Assembly: GCA_016806645.1 (NCBI GenBank)
Contig: JACSYO010000098.1
Span: 124,001 to 188,000, forward strand
Origin: Ophiodon elongatus
Lineage: Eukaryota; Chordata; Actinopteri; Perciformes; Hexagrammidae
Reading direction: 5' to 3'
Length of the DNA stretch: 64,000 bases
Shown here: piece by piece, positions 11,552-23,559 of the stretch
Position numbering within the stretch: the stretch's first letter is position 1
Layout: the number at the start of each line of letters is the position of its first letter
Made by a program: the position numbers and the translations under genes
The notes under the pieces: generated by a model
Databases searched by the model: none
What the model was told of the DNA's origin: nothing
The model's input: only the letters and a program-made list of their open reading frames with translations

Positions 11552-13170
11552 TTTCTTTTCTCTTTCCTGTCTGTGTTCCTTTGCAGTTTAACCTAGGTTT
11601 GTCTCCCTGTTGTGTTTGTCTTTTTGTTTTTTCTAGATCGCTTCCTGTTTGCCCTAGCATGTTGATGTGGCGTCACAGTTCATCGTCCAGTCCTTGTCTT
11701 CTGCGCTTCTCTGATGCTCCCAATTTCGCCATTGACCTTGTGTTTGGCATTAGTTACCAGGAGGTTCTGTTTTGTTGTTTCCCATAATCCCTATGTGCTT
11801 GCAACGGGGGCACTAGAAAGACTGCCCTTGAACATGTTTGAACATTACATTCAAATTATTACAAGCAAAAAGAGAATCTATTTTTCTAGAACAGACTTGC
11901 ATAACCACTAGATTTTTTGCAAAATCCGTTTGACACAAGTCTGACCGCTGACTTTGTTTTTATCTCTTGTTTTGTGGAGCAGTCCTCCCAGTGCCCCCAT
12001 CCTCTGGGTTTGTTGTGTTATCTTTCTGAAAGCAGCTAATCTGTCTCTAGGTGGTGGTGTGAGTGCTGGTGTGTGTCTCCTAAATTAGAATCACTCATCA
12101 AGCAACTTAGTGATCATGTGTTGTTAGATATTCCTTTAATGCGAGGCTAGCTAAGGGTTCATCTGTGGGAGTTCCCATTTGAGTGCTGTCATAAGGAGGT
12201 CACATCTGTCAGTGTAAACATCCGTTTTTACTTTTAGCCTGATGACTGACCACTGCAAGCACATGCTGCTGTTGTGCTCTTTGTTTGTGATGAGAGTTAG
12301 ACAATCCACAGAGGGGAGACTTTTGTCATAGGTTATTTGGTATGCATGTGGGGTTTTTTTGTGGTTTTTTTTACATAACTGCACTGAGATTCTTGGCAAA
12401 ATGTGATTTAATTTGTGTTAAGTTAAATGATGAATAAACTGGTGCCAAATGTTTTGCACAATCAATATTTGATTGGACTTGCTTTACTGTTCTGACTAGT
12501 TGTAGGACCAGAGGTTGGTTGGTGTAGCATCGTGTGCACAAGGCTTTTTCTAAAGAACTGACTCAAGTTTGATGTCAGCTCGACTAGTTGCAACATTAAA
12601 TCTGTCTATTGTGGAACTATGCAGACCCAGAGTGCTAACAGACAAATATCAAACACAAGTGGCCTACTCAGACACACTGATTATAATCCAGAGACCCCAC
12701 AGACCCACACTCATTAAGGGTGCAGTCAGTCTGTTTCCCTGACCAGTGGACCAACAGTGTGATTTATACTGAGAGTAATCTAAAACATTTTGACCCTTTA
12801 AAATATTTTTAGCATACCATACTTTTAATATATTCATGTTCTCCTATAATCCAGTTTTTCAGAGAGCCAAAGAATCCAAAGTTCTGTTTTCTAAACACAA
12901 GAACTAAATGAAATATCTAAAAGTATATGTCAAATCAGGAACTGTCCAATAAATAAAATTACAGAAGTATGAATCTGAGCATTTGATACAACTTCAAATA
13001 CTAAATATTGTTCAACATTGCCATGCCAACAGTTTATTGAACATCTTCAAATGTTACCTTTGTTTCCATACACTATGAAGATGAGAATTGAGACGCTTCG
13101 TTATCTTAGCTCCTCCATCATGTCTGTTTCGTAGTTATGCAAGTGATATTTAGTAAAGCAGGGCAAAGAT

Positions 13171-14700
13171 TTGTTAAGTCATTCAGCTCTTACAACTGCA
13201 TCACAAAACAGTGGCCACACTTCGTCAAATATAGTAATTTGTTTGTATGTTAGTCGCATAGTTGAAGCCCGTCAGATGTCTCAACAAGTTGACTTTACTT
13301 GCTGTGTGGAAGGTGGGAAAACTACAGAGACCTGGAAAGGACACAAAGGAGACACAAATAATACAAATGAGAGGGCGGAAAAAAACGTGTGTGCTCTGAT
13401 GGACGTCAGTGTTCCTCTAGCAGCAAGACGTCCCCGCACAAAAAATAACCATCATTACAAATGTATCCAAGGTCGTCTTCTTTTTTTTGATGACATGACA
13501 AACAGGTGTAGATCTATTTTCTACGGAGCTCCCACTGCAGCAAGACAGAACAAACATCTGGTTAATTTAAGTGAATTTTCATGTCATGTAATGTATTGGG
13601 TAAAGTATTTCTTCCTGGTGCAATTTGAGTGAACAATTACAGTATCACTGCACATTGAGACTGAAACTATTTCAAGGTAAAAACTCTGACTCCTGTTCAT
13701 AGGAGCGGAACAAACCGATCAAGCCTTTTGAAGTATTTCTGTGAAGTTGCCTTTTGCTCCATTGCATTGAAGTACATGCATGTTTTTTTTTTAGAGTGGT
13801 ATGTTTCTTGTGTGTTTGGATTGTTTTTAAGCTTTGGATGTTTGATTTCTGCACCACAATAAGCTGCAATGCAGTCCAGCTACAATATCTGTGAGACGAC
13901 TATGTGATCCCTGTTTGGTTTCTGTACAAATACAATGTTTGAGAAACCTTCCTATTTCCTGTGTTTTCTGTCAGAACTCCAGCAGTGTGCTTCCAGTGTA
14001 TTTCCAGAAGATAGGTAGGCTACTGACAAAGTTTGCTAACTGCACCTACAATAATCTACACAATCCAAAAAACAATACAGGGGATTTGAGCTTGATTGTG
14101 TCCAGGAAAGCACTGTTGGCATTGGCCGGCCTCCACAGAAATTTGATGGTGGACAGTTAAATTTGTTTGTGGCCAGTGCCCCCTCCTTCCTGCCTTAAAC
14201 TGGCAATGAGATTGACACAAATCCATCCTATCAATGAACACACAAAATTAATTAAATTAATTCCCCTAAACGTCAGAAAGTGCCACAGTACCTTTGTTAC
14301 CATTGCATGCAAACCCTCTGAGAATTGCACAAAATCGTTTTAATGATAAGTTACTCACTATTAAGTTTGTAGGTGGTACGTTCCACTTGCTAGCCTTTTC
14401 CGTAGCTTTCAACTGCATCTCACGGTCTTAATTAGCAGATGGAGTTAGTCAAGGATGTGTTGGCAAAAGTCTTGAGCCCAGGGTAGTATGGCTTGGGAGC
14501 GCTGTTTCTCTGGTGTTTTTAGGGTCCAAGCACAATATGACAAATGTGTGATGATGGGTGGATTTTTGTTACCATATTGTTTTATATGCTCTTGTATAGA
14601 ATAGAATTCCATAGAAACTTTTATACACAATTTAAGAAAAAATCCTTCCTATTCTTTCTTGTTTTAGCATGTTACTTTACATGCAGACATTGGAGTTTGG
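13171..14700. other. Intergenic, no gene recognised
   Basis: A 153-codon open frame at 13171-13632 has no recognisable domain, and its composition does not suggest a real exon. Nothing else identifiable. Confidence 0.4.
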
Positions 14701-14717
14701 CTTTTTGATCTGAACAA

Positions 14718-15215
14718 AATGAGCACAAAACCGAACCAAAAAACTCACGACCCACAGCCCAAGGTTAGCAGCAGCAACAACAAGGATGCTAACAATGGTG
14801 CCGACACAACTACCTGAGAAGTCTCCTGGGAGACATTCGTTCTGATGTTGCAGCAATGAAGGAAGAAATCCTTGCTGAATTTTGCAGTTGGTTACTGCCT
14901 TGAATGCTACAGTCTCTTCTTACAGTCAGAAAATTCAGAATATAGAAGATGGCCTATCCACGGTTGGCGGAAAAATTGGTAAACTCAAATACAACACCCT
15001 TAAGGCTGAGAGTAAGAGGCTGTACTTCCTGCTGGATGATTTGAAAAAATTATCCCGCCGTCAAAAGTTGTCAGGAATCCCTGAAAGGGCTGAAGGAAAC
15101 CATCCCACCTTGTTTATATATGCCTTCATAGTTGAGATTTTTGGAGCAGAGAGCTTTTCTCATTGGCTAGAGGTGGACCACTGCTGTAACCAACTGGTTA
15201 TTGCACATCATTGAT
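14718..15215 (+). mobile_element. LINE-1-type ORF1 relic
   Basis: Translation starting MSTKPNQKTHDPQ and continuing with a heptad-like stretch (IQNIEDGLSTVGGKIGKLKY), SRRQKLSGIPERAEG and an FIVEIFGAE block resembles L1 ORF1p: coiled coil, then the RRM edge. Internal stops and frameshifts show it is dead. No ORF2 adjoins it. Confidence 0.6.
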
Positions 15216-15439
15216 AGTAAAAATGCTCTTTTCGAATAATTTATTCAACAAAAGTGAATATATTTAAAAACTGTGATAACATAATAATCATTGCATACAT
15301 ACTTTTGTACTTTGAGAGGCATAGATTAAGTTTAAATGTATATTTCTCTGCTCTGCATATATATATACACATACATATATTATGTGTGTATATATATATA
15401 CACACTAAATTGTATGAATCTAATCTAATAGAACATGTT

Positions 15440-16585
15440 TATATATTAAGATGCCCCTATGAACCTTGTTTGTTGGGGAAACACCCAATCGGTGTGGTGA
15501 GGAAACATGCATGTTTTTGTGGGATTTCCACAACATCCACATTGATAACACTGACTGTAAATATGCCACAGAATTCCTGGAACTGCTACAACTTCACACA
15601 ATATATCAACTTCCCCACTCACAGCCGAGGTCACATCCTGGATTTGGTCTGCTCCACTGGTCTCACAATACCTCAACTTTCCAGCCTCAACCTCAATATC
15701 TCTGACCACTTGGCTATCACCATGGACATTGACATCCCTATCCCTATCCCCATCCCAAAAGCCAAGCGCAATATATCCTTCAGAAATCTTAAATCTATCT
15801 CCCCCACAACTCTTTCAGCCTCTCTTGCCAGTACCATGTCTGCCTCCCCTCCCCCGCTGTCTGATAATCCCTCCGATCTTGTAAACTACTACAACAACAC
15901 GCTCTCCTCCTGTCTTGATCAGCTAGCTCCCATTAAAACCAAAACTGTTTAATTCACACACTCAGCTCCCTGGTATACTCCTGAACTCCACCATATGAAA
16001 TCCCGTAAGCGCCAGCTTGAAAGACTCTACAAGAAAACAGGTTTAACGGTCCATCTACAAGCCCATTCTGACTACCTTCAACAATATAAAGACGCTCTCA
16101 CCTCAGCCCGCTCCACCTACTACTCACATCTCATACACTCTGGCTCCTCTAACCCCAAAACTCTCTTCTCCACAATAAACAAACTCCTCAATCCCAGGGA
16201 CAACACCTCCAAATCCTTCACAGTGGACAAATGCAACTCTTTCCTTTCATTTTTCAAAACAAAAATCAACACCATTTACAGCAACCTGAACACCTCCCCC
16301 GCTCTTTCCATCTCTCCACCTTCTCCATAGCTGCCCCCTCCCTCTGGAACTCTCTCCCCAAACACATTCGAGACTGCACTGACCTTTCTTATTCAAATCA
16401 CAAATCAAAACCCACCTTTTCAGAAGTGCTTTTAATTTATGACTATTGTATGTTCCATGTTTTTAATGTATTATGATGATGATTTTTGTAAAGTGATTAA
16501 TGATTTTTGTAAATGATTTTTGTAAAGTGCCTTTGAGAATTTTGAAAAGCGCTACATAAATAAAATGTATTATTATTATTATGTA
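15440..16585 (+). mobile_element. L2-type LINE, internally deleted
   Basis: 15440-15952 encodes the C-terminal part of an AP-endonuclease (HSRGHILDLV and the NISDHLAI box with its catalytic-type SDH). 15990-16318 encodes the basic linker before reverse transcriptase. The whole RT is missing: at about 16318 the sequence jumps to the element's 3' end (PSLWNSLPKHIRDC, AATAAA, ATT-rich tail). A second copy of the same tail lies at 20585-20775. Confidence 0.75.
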
Positions 16586-16779
16586 CAAAGCATAAATAGT
16601 GGTTATTTCTTCCATGGTGATGGCGAAAATGAACTAACGTTACTTCCATGGAGATAAGCCGTGCCGCCAAATAACGCGAAAAAGCGAATGGCGCGAAATA
16701 ACCACAAATAGTCCTGCGAGTAAACTTGGTGTGAACGCACCTTTAGGGTCGGGTCTTCTTGGAAGAGTCATGCTCGCCA

Positions 16780-17317
16780 TTAGGCTCGTTCGAGATGAGC
16801 CAGTCCTGCGCAGAATCGATCACCGGCGATCGGCGGGCAATGCATGCCGGTTAGATTTCTGTCCGATTTGCTCCCGACTAGCTCTGACGTCATGACCACG
16901 TGGTCAACGATAATCTCACGAGAGCGAGGCGGCGCAGTAGCTCTCCACCGACTGCATGGCCCAGTGCATGATGGGAAGAGATCTGATTGGCTCTTAGATT
17001 TGACAACAAACATCATGTGTTGAATAAAAATTAAAAAAAACTTTAGTAGCACTTAAATGGCTCTTATTTATACACTTTGTAGTTTGGCTTTCTCGAGGAA
17101 ATTGTACTTTTTTTAATTCTTGTTGTTCTGGTTTGAACTCATGGTTGAATCACTTATTGTAAGTCGCTTTGGATAAAAAAAAATGAAATGAAATGTAATG
17201 TAATGCAATGTGTTGTAGAAAATCCTATTTTCCTGTGTATTTGTAAAACTTAACGCTCGATTGTTGGTTGTTAGTCTCAGGTTTAATCTAGAGACATGTC
17301 TTGTGTGGTTGATGATG

Positions 17318-17354
<37 letters not shown>

Positions 17355-17675
17355 TTATTTATATAACACATATCAAAACGAGCAGCAAAGTGTTTCACAG
17401 GCAGACATAAAAAGAACAAAGGATGCAGATACACGCACATTTCTACATAAATATATATTTATAAACACATATGACCACTTCCGAACGAGGTCTGTAAACT
17501 ACAAGTAGCCTACAGATTGGATCTAACAGGAAGTAACCGTTTCTGTGACTTCTTATGTTTCTTTAGGCAGCTGAAAACTGTCCGACTGATCGCAGTTTTC
17601 TGGCTCCGCCCCCTGATGACGTCATCTGCTCTCCGGGTGAGGCGCAGTTCATGTCGAACGAGCCTGTCACGTCGA
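16780..17675. mobile_element. Probable DNA transposon/MITE with inverted termini
   Basis: ggctcgttcgagatga near 16783 is an imperfect inverted copy of tcatgtcgaacgagcc near 17650-17665, and both ends have nearby gcgc(a/c) matches. Interior is non-coding and includes an AAT microsatellite and a short LINE-like 3' tail (taagtcgctttggataaa, 17160-17180). Boundaries are approximate. Confidence 0.5.
17314..17355. repeat. (AAT)n microsatellite
   Basis: About 13 AAT/ATA units in the intergenic DNA. Confidence 0.95.
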
Positions 17676-17687
17676 TAAAATGGCGCC

Positions 17688-18125
17688 TCGCGTAAGATTT
17701 GTGTCTTTATTACGCAAACTAAATTTTTTTTTTTGTGACAAAACAGAGCAATATAATGTCAACTTACCTCCATGTCCTCCTCACCATAACCTCCCATTAG
17801 GTGCCAAGAGCAAGTCAAACCCACCAATAGAAACTCCTGGCTCATTCAGCAGCGTATGCCCCGCCCACTACGTCCAAACTCAATTCGTAGCTTTTGTTTT
17901 GAGAGCGAAGGGTTTTTTTTTTTTTTTAGAGCGAAGGTTTTTTTTTTGAGAGCGAAGGTTTTTTTTCTGAGAGCAAAAGTTTTTGATTTGCAGCCAAAAA
18001 TTCTAGTTTCATAAGCAAAACTAACTCTCAGTTTATATATTTTTACTTACAAACGAGAAATTTGCTCTCAAAACATTTTTTTTTGTTTGCGTAATAAAGA
18101 CACAAATCTACCTTCATACTCGCGA
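17688..18125. mobile_element. Fold-back element with 25-bp inverted termini
   Basis: The stretch starting agatttgtgtctttattacg (about 17695-17719) has an exact inverted copy at about 18086-18110, and ctcgcg/cgcgag lie just outside. The interior has repeated gagagcgaaggttttttt blocks. No coding sequence; a non-autonomous DNA element is the best reading. Confidence 0.7.
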
Positions 18126-18133
18126 GACTAGCC

Positions 18134-18315
18134 CTGACGAGAACGCGCAGCTTTGTGCCAAACGACTTTGGCCCCAAGCTGAATCTATTTTAGGACGCTG
18201 ATTGGCTAAATTGTAAACTCATTTATATCTTTAATCAGTAATTGGCTAAACTGCTTCTTGGACCCGCCTCTTTTGGGCCAAACCGATTTGGCCCCAAGCT
18301 GCGCGTTCTCGTCAG
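18134..18315. mobile_element. Short element with 20-bp perfect inverted ends
   Basis: Ends 18134-18153 and 18296-18315 are exact 20-bp reverse complements (ctgacgagaacgcgcagctt). Inside, a ccaaac/ttggccccaagctg block occurs twice. It abuts the fold-back element at 17688-18125. MITE-like. Confidence 0.7.
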
Positions 18316-19860
18316 CTGAGACACGCTGACAGGCAGAGAGGACGTGCAGGAAAAGCATATATTTTGCGCAGATATCCTATTTTACAAATATTACTAGGTA
18401 TATTCCATATTTGAAAAACACAAATGTTGACAATTTGTATAATTTATTATTATTATTCTAATCATTTTTTTATAATTCTGGGCCAGGCCCCATGGCCCTC
18501 TATTGGCCAGCCGCCACTGGCCAGTCATCTGACATGCATATGGCAACAATGTATTTTTTTACCGAGACTACGCAACAACCTGGCTCGCAGATGGGCCACC
18601 TTTTCTCTGGAAATAAAAACTGCTCAATCAGGTGGGACTGAAATATTCATTGTTAAAGTCGGTCCCTCTCACATTCAACGGTGCCAGACAGGAGTTCAAG
18701 TCGCCACAATATGCATGCGTCTTTATCACCAAGAATGTCCTGCCTGCCCAAATGGACAACAACAAGGAGATCGGTAAAAGTGACTGAGAGACTATTGTCC
18801 ACGTCTCCCTTCTGGTTGAATGCCATATTTGATCATGATTTGTGACTTTTATCATGTTCGTTGGCAATTTTGTTCTGGCTGAAGTAAGGGAAGTAACAGT
18901 CAACTAATGTATGTATTTTGATGGACAATGCTGTTCAAGTTCTGATTGTGCATATTTCACAAGTTTCTATATAATGTCTTTTACAGATGTTTTGAGAGCA
19001 GAGCTCTCTTTTCTTTTCTCTTTTTTCATAACACAGTACATAGCTCTTCATTAATTTGGGTGGTTTGGTTTGTTTCACTCACTGAAAATTACTGTTTGCT
19101 ATTGTTAGATGGCTCTGCAGCTATAGACGTTTACTGACATTAAATTCAATCACTTCTCTTTCCTCCACTCAAACAACAGTATTTACAACAAAATGTTTTT
19201 AGGCTTTCTTAAATGGTCACTGTCCATTACTATTTATATTATTACTATTATTATTATTATTGTTATTATTATTCTTATTATTCTCCCTTGACGTTATTTA
19301 GTTGGTGTCTTCCCTCAACCATATGTGGGTTTATTGTTTGGAGGTGCTCCAAGATGTTATTCTGTCATACTGTTATTTGCCTGTGCCACCTTATGTATCC
19401 TATATTTTCTACCTGGCATTCTAAGGCCCTTGACATCCCACCTGAGAGAGCATGTCTCCTCAAATTAGTTATTTTTTTAATCCCATCATGAGATCTACTC
19501 AACCTGTATGAGTGGGATTTGGGATAAGAAAATTCAGTGTACTACATGGCATGTATAGGGTCTGATTAATCTCATCAAAAGAAATTTTGATGGTTTTTGC
19601 ATATCTCCAAACTGATATAGCTTTTGTTCAAGATATGCACAAAAAAGCTTGGTTCTAAATCAAACTCGAAAGCTAGAGGCACTGCCATTGTCATACATGG
19701 AAATATTCCATTTTAATCTGACAGATTCATTACAGACACAAACGGCACATTCATTATTGTTACCAACCAGCTCCTGAATAGATGTGTTGTTCTAGCCCAC
19801 CATAGTGGGATGGTAATAATATGTTGAAACAATGTCTCACTCACGTTCACAAGTAAGGAT
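18316..19860. other. Intergenic, AT-rich, no gene recognised
   Basis: Contains an (ATT)n microsatellite at about 19227-19281 and weak ORFs without recognisable features. Nothing else identified. Confidence 0.5.
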
Positions 19861-19869
19861 AAAATGGGG

Positions 19870-20345
19870 TGTGAGATGGACAGGCGATTCATTGTGGTGT
19901 CATCAGTGATGTGGGCATTGTACTGGACCGTTGTGGTGAAGAGGGAACTGAGCCGGAAGGCAAAGCTCTCAATTTACCAGTCCCTCATCTATAGTCATGA
20001 GCTTTGGGTAGTGTCCGAAAGAATGAGATTGAAGATTTAAGCGTTGAAAATGAGCTTCCTTCGTAGGATGGCTGGGCTCAGCCTTAGTGATTGGGTGAGG
20101 AGCTCAGACATCTGGAGGGAATCTACTCGGAGTAGAGGCGATGCTCCTTGTGTCAAAAGGGGCAAACTGCGGTGGTTCCAGCATCTGATTAAGATGCCTA
20201 CTGGACCCCTCCCTTAAGAGGTTTTCTGGGCACGTCCAAGTGGTAAGAGGCTCTGGGTTGATCCAGAACTTGCTGGAGGGACTATATATATCTAGTCGGG
20301 CCTGGAAACACCTCTGGGATCTGCCGGAAGAGCTGGAAAGCTTGT
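19870..20345 (+). mobile_element. RTE-type LINE, degenerate 3' fragment
   Basis: Corresponds to the 3' half of the better copy at 53971-55636: shared phrases include gagccggaaggcaaagctct, ggctgggctcagccttag and ctggagggactatat. It is heavily mutated, so it is an older insertion of the same family. Confidence 0.8.
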
Positions 20346-20389
20346 AAGCCTGTGCTGTTAGCTGACTGAAATCTAGCAGCACAGCTCAG

Positions 20390-20520
20390 ATTCTAACAGA
20401 AAATCAGTTGTACAAGTCTGGTATTCCTAAACGTATTCACAGTGACCATGGCAGGAAATTTGAATAAGAGACGCTGAAACAGTTGTGCAAATATAGCATT
20501 GAAAAGAGCCACACCATAAC
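20390..20520 (+). mobile_element. Ty3/gypsy integrase core fragment
   Basis: A short frame reading SGIPKRIHSDHGRKFE resembles the integrase core around the second catalytic Asp (HSDxGxxF). It is broken by a stop soon after and followed directly by an L2-type 3' tail. Dead fragment. Confidence 0.6.
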
Positions 20521-20584
20521 AAAGGAAGGGTTTATAAAATCTGACCAAAGAACGGAGCTGGGCCACAGAAAAATATCAATAGGA

Positions 20585-20775
20585 CAGAGCTTAACTGACC
20601 TTACATATTCAATTCACAAATCAAAACCCATCTTTTCAGAAGTGCTTTTAATTTATGACTACTGTATGCTACATGTTTTTAATGTATAGCTCTTTTTATG
20701 ATGATTTTAATGTTTTGTAAAGTGCCTTTGAGAATTGTGAAAAGCACTATATAAATAAAATGTATTATTATTTAT
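20585..20775 (+). mobile_element. L2-type LINE 3' tail
   Basis: Closely matches 16385-16585: attcacaaatcaaaacccat, cagaagtgcttttaatttat and aaagtgcctttgagaatt, then an AATAAAATG/ATT tail. Severely 5' truncated. Confidence 0.8.
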
Positions 20776-20994
20776 TATTATTATTAAATATCCATTCTAC
20801 TGACACTGTTGTCACTCCTGACTCTCCTTCACCTGAACTGCACAGCTGGCCCCAAGACAAATTACCTTAAATTTAGGCAGTGTAATAATGGTTAACACTC
20901 TCAACAGCCAGTCACACCTCATACCTTGCTACCTGGAGACCCTCCAGCTACAACACAGCCAGAGCCCCAGTTAAACTGCCTAACAAAGAGATGG

Positions 20995-21270
20995 TAAATT
21001 GACTTGTACTTGTATAGAGCTTTTCTAGTCTTCTGACCACTCAAACATTACATGACATCATTCACCCATTCACACCCATTGCAGGGGGTACCATGCAAGA
21101 TGCCACCTGCCCACCAGACTCTTAACTAACCAAGCATTCATACACCACGAATTTGCAGCAATTAGGGGTTAAGTGTCTTGCCCAGGGACACATCGACATG
21201 GACTAGTGGAGCCAGGGATCAAACCACCGATCCTCTGATTGAAGGACAACCCTGCTCTCCCACTAATCCA
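20995..21270 (-). mobile_element. tRNA-headed SINE, reverse orientation
   Basis: Reverse-oriented member of the SINE family at 24843-25146: tttctagtcttctgaccact, ttaagtgtcttgcccaggga, and a B-box-like gggatcaaaccac followed by the head. Degenerate; 5' end (high coordinates) near 21270. Confidence 0.7.
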
Positions 21271-21549
21271 CAGATGCTCACGGAGTACTTCAGTATTGAA
21301 CTTTTCAATGCCATTCATTTCTAGTCTTCTGACTACGACATGTCTTCATCCACCCATTCACATGGCAGATGCTTCTGTGGTGTATGTCATGTTATCAGTT
21401 TGTTACCTGGCACCTAATGGTGATGTCACAGGGCAGGCTCGGTATGACCCGGGGTGAGCACGGAACGTGTAAGCTAGCTGTGTGCATGTCACGTATGGAA
21501 TATGTAACTGCCAATATTACGGAAGTAGTCGTCATTGTTTGTTAAAGAA

Positions 21550-21755
21550 CCCAACCCAACAGCTACCATGCAAGGGATGCAAGGCGCCCATCAGGACCCT
21601 AAAGTAATTCACAGTCGTACAAGTCACAGCCTTCAGGAGCAATTTGGGGTTCAGTGTCTTGCCCCAGGACACTTTGATATGGCGCAGCCAAGGATTGATC
21701 CCCCCATCTTCTGATAGGAGGACAACCAATTCTATCTGAGCCACAGCCACCACTT
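21550..21755 (-). mobile_element. tRNA-headed SINE fragment, reverse orientation
   Basis: Same family: cagtgtcttgccccaggaca, aaggattgatcccccc and gagccacagccac (complement of the A box region). A further partial match (tctagtcttctgactacga) at 21318 may be the tail of the same or another copy. Confidence 0.65.
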
Positions 21756-21907
21756 ACCTCTGCACTAACCTCCGTGATAGTGTGCCTTTCACTAAAAAGT
21801 CAAACCCAACAATTTTCTTTTCCTGGACCCTGAGGGGAGCAGGAAAGATTATGGCAGACCCTTCTCACCACGGACACAAACTGAGTTACTACCATCTGGC
21901 TGAAGTC

Positions 21908-22015
21908 TATTATTGCTCTGGTCTAACATGACCTCACTCATTGCTCTGGTCTAAGATGACCCCACTCATTGCACTGGTCTAAAGTGACCCCACTCTTTGC
22001 TCTGGTCTAATGTCT
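21908..22015. repeat. Tandem repeat, about 29 bp x 4
   Basis: Four diverged copies of ttgctctggtctaa followed by gatgaccccactca. Confidence 0.85.
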
Positions 22016-22197
22016 CCCTGACCACATTTTAGCACACCAGAAGATGTTTAATGCGTAAGCATTTCTCACCTGAGAAATTGTCTATTTCTGCTTAAAAATC
22101 CACAGCCGCAGTAGGAAAGGTAGGATGTAGGATGTATTTTATATATTTATATTTCAAAAATCTTCTCTTTTGCAGAACCATTCATTTAACTCATCCA

Positions 22198-22233
22198 CTC
22201 ATTTAAAGCTGCATGCATGCAGCTTTAAATGAG
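22198..22233. repeat. Perfect 36-bp palindrome
   Basis: Exact self-complementary sequence with no spacer, centred on gcatgcatgc. Located in the celf1-tollip intergenic region. Confidence 0.97.
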
Positions 22234-23400
22234 CATTCAAAATAGTATGCAGTTATAGCTAAAGGACCTCTGATGGTTGCAGTGACTAACACTGTCTCGG
22301 AACACCTGTTATTGCCTGTTTGATACTGCCATTTCTTGTCTGCTGTCTACTCACTAACTACCTGTAATTGTCCCCTTGACCAATAGTCCACTGTGTCTCA
22401 GTGACCACCTGAGAAACAGTTTCAGTTTGCTTACTTTTATTCTTTTGGACCGTGTGTTTAGCGATCATCTGACTGTCACAAATAGTTCACTGATAAAAGC
22501 CCTATTTACATGTCAAATGATTATACAAAGAAGGCCAATTCGTCTTTATTGCTTTAAAATCAGGAGGCCTTCAAAATCTTCATTTGAGTAAATATTTTGC
22601 CAGCCAAATTAAATTGTTTGCAGGATATTCAACATTTGTTTATTTATAATACATGTAATACTTGACCTGCTTTTTTTACAGGGCTTGTACAAAGGCAATA
22701 AAGTAGTCCATTAATATGAGATATGGATTTACAGATAATTACAATCCCTCTATTTTTTAATCCCTATTTTTTAGATTCTTCACAGTTTGTTTGTACGCCC
22801 TCTGGCGTTTCGGAGAATAATGCAAGAAACACTACATTGGGCATAAACTCGTGCTACGGTGCCAAGCGCGAGTATAAACAGTTTTAGACCCTGCAGACTT
22901 CGGTGTCTCTGGGATTGGATAAAATCACAGACGTAAATAGCACATAAAATAATTTCAATTTCATAATTTCAATTACATTTTTTTATTATATATATTTTTT
23001 ACATTTGCTATTCATTATGGGTTTATTGTGGAGCACAAACATTGTTGTTAATATAATGTTATTAGTGAGGTGTTTCATCCAAAAATTCAAATATACTAAT
23101 TGACCCTTTGATTCATTTCCATTATCATCCTGGAGAAGGTGAACAATCCCCAAGCTCTAAAACTTGGTGCTTTACTAACTAAATACAAGCTGAAATAACG
23201 CCTTGTCGTTTTTTGTTCTTATTTATTGGTATGCTTACACACAATGATCAAGAAATTGTGGTAAGATAAATTAAATTACATTGTCATATCTAGTTAGTAT
23301 TATTAATATATGTTCCTCAACAATGTGATCGTTCTAAAAAACGTGCATTCGTATGACGACTGTGGAACTTTGATGTAAATAAAGATTTGAAGAAAAAAAA
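22234..23400. other. AT-rich intergenic DNA upstream of tollip
   Basis: No gene or recognisable repeat apart from T/A-rich stretches. Confidence 0.5.
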
Positions 23401-23526
23401 AAAAGCACTTCCGGTTCAAGTCTAAATTAATCCGAGCGAGCACAGTTGTTTCTGATGTGCTAACAACGTCTGGATCAAAGAAAACTCGAGAATCTAATCC
23501 GAACCCCAAAACACGCAGGAGACAAC
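23400..23526 (+). promoter_or_regulatory. tollip: tollip promoter/5' UTR region
   Basis: Sequence just upstream of the tollip ATG is relatively GC/CpG-richer than its flanks and contains CACTTCCGG at 23406-23414, a consensus ETS/GABP site typical of TATA-less housekeeping promoters (known motif). No TATA box is evident. The transcription start is not determined. Confidence 0.55.
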
Positions 23527-23559
23527 ATGGCGACCACCATCAGCACTCAGCGGGGGCAG
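23527..23559 (+). CDS. tollip: tollip exon 1
   Basis: 33-nt coding part: ATG in gacaacATGG (favourable purine at -3), encoding MATTISTQRGQ. Donor CAG|gtaacg. It is in a CpG-richer stretch, consistent with a promoter-proximal exon. Confidence 0.92.

Larger units (their letters stand above)
10661..13170. other. celf1 downstream flank
   Basis: No gene seen. Contains a 42-bp inverted repeat at 11139-11278, a CA array at 11493-11549, and AATAAA signals at about 12433 and 12948 that could serve longer celf1 transcripts. Otherwise unremarkable AT-rich sequence. Confidence 0.5.

Noticed and set aside
13171..13632. 153-codon ORF
   Set aside because: No recognisable motif, no splice context, and surrounding DNA is intergenic. 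A chance open frame is likely.
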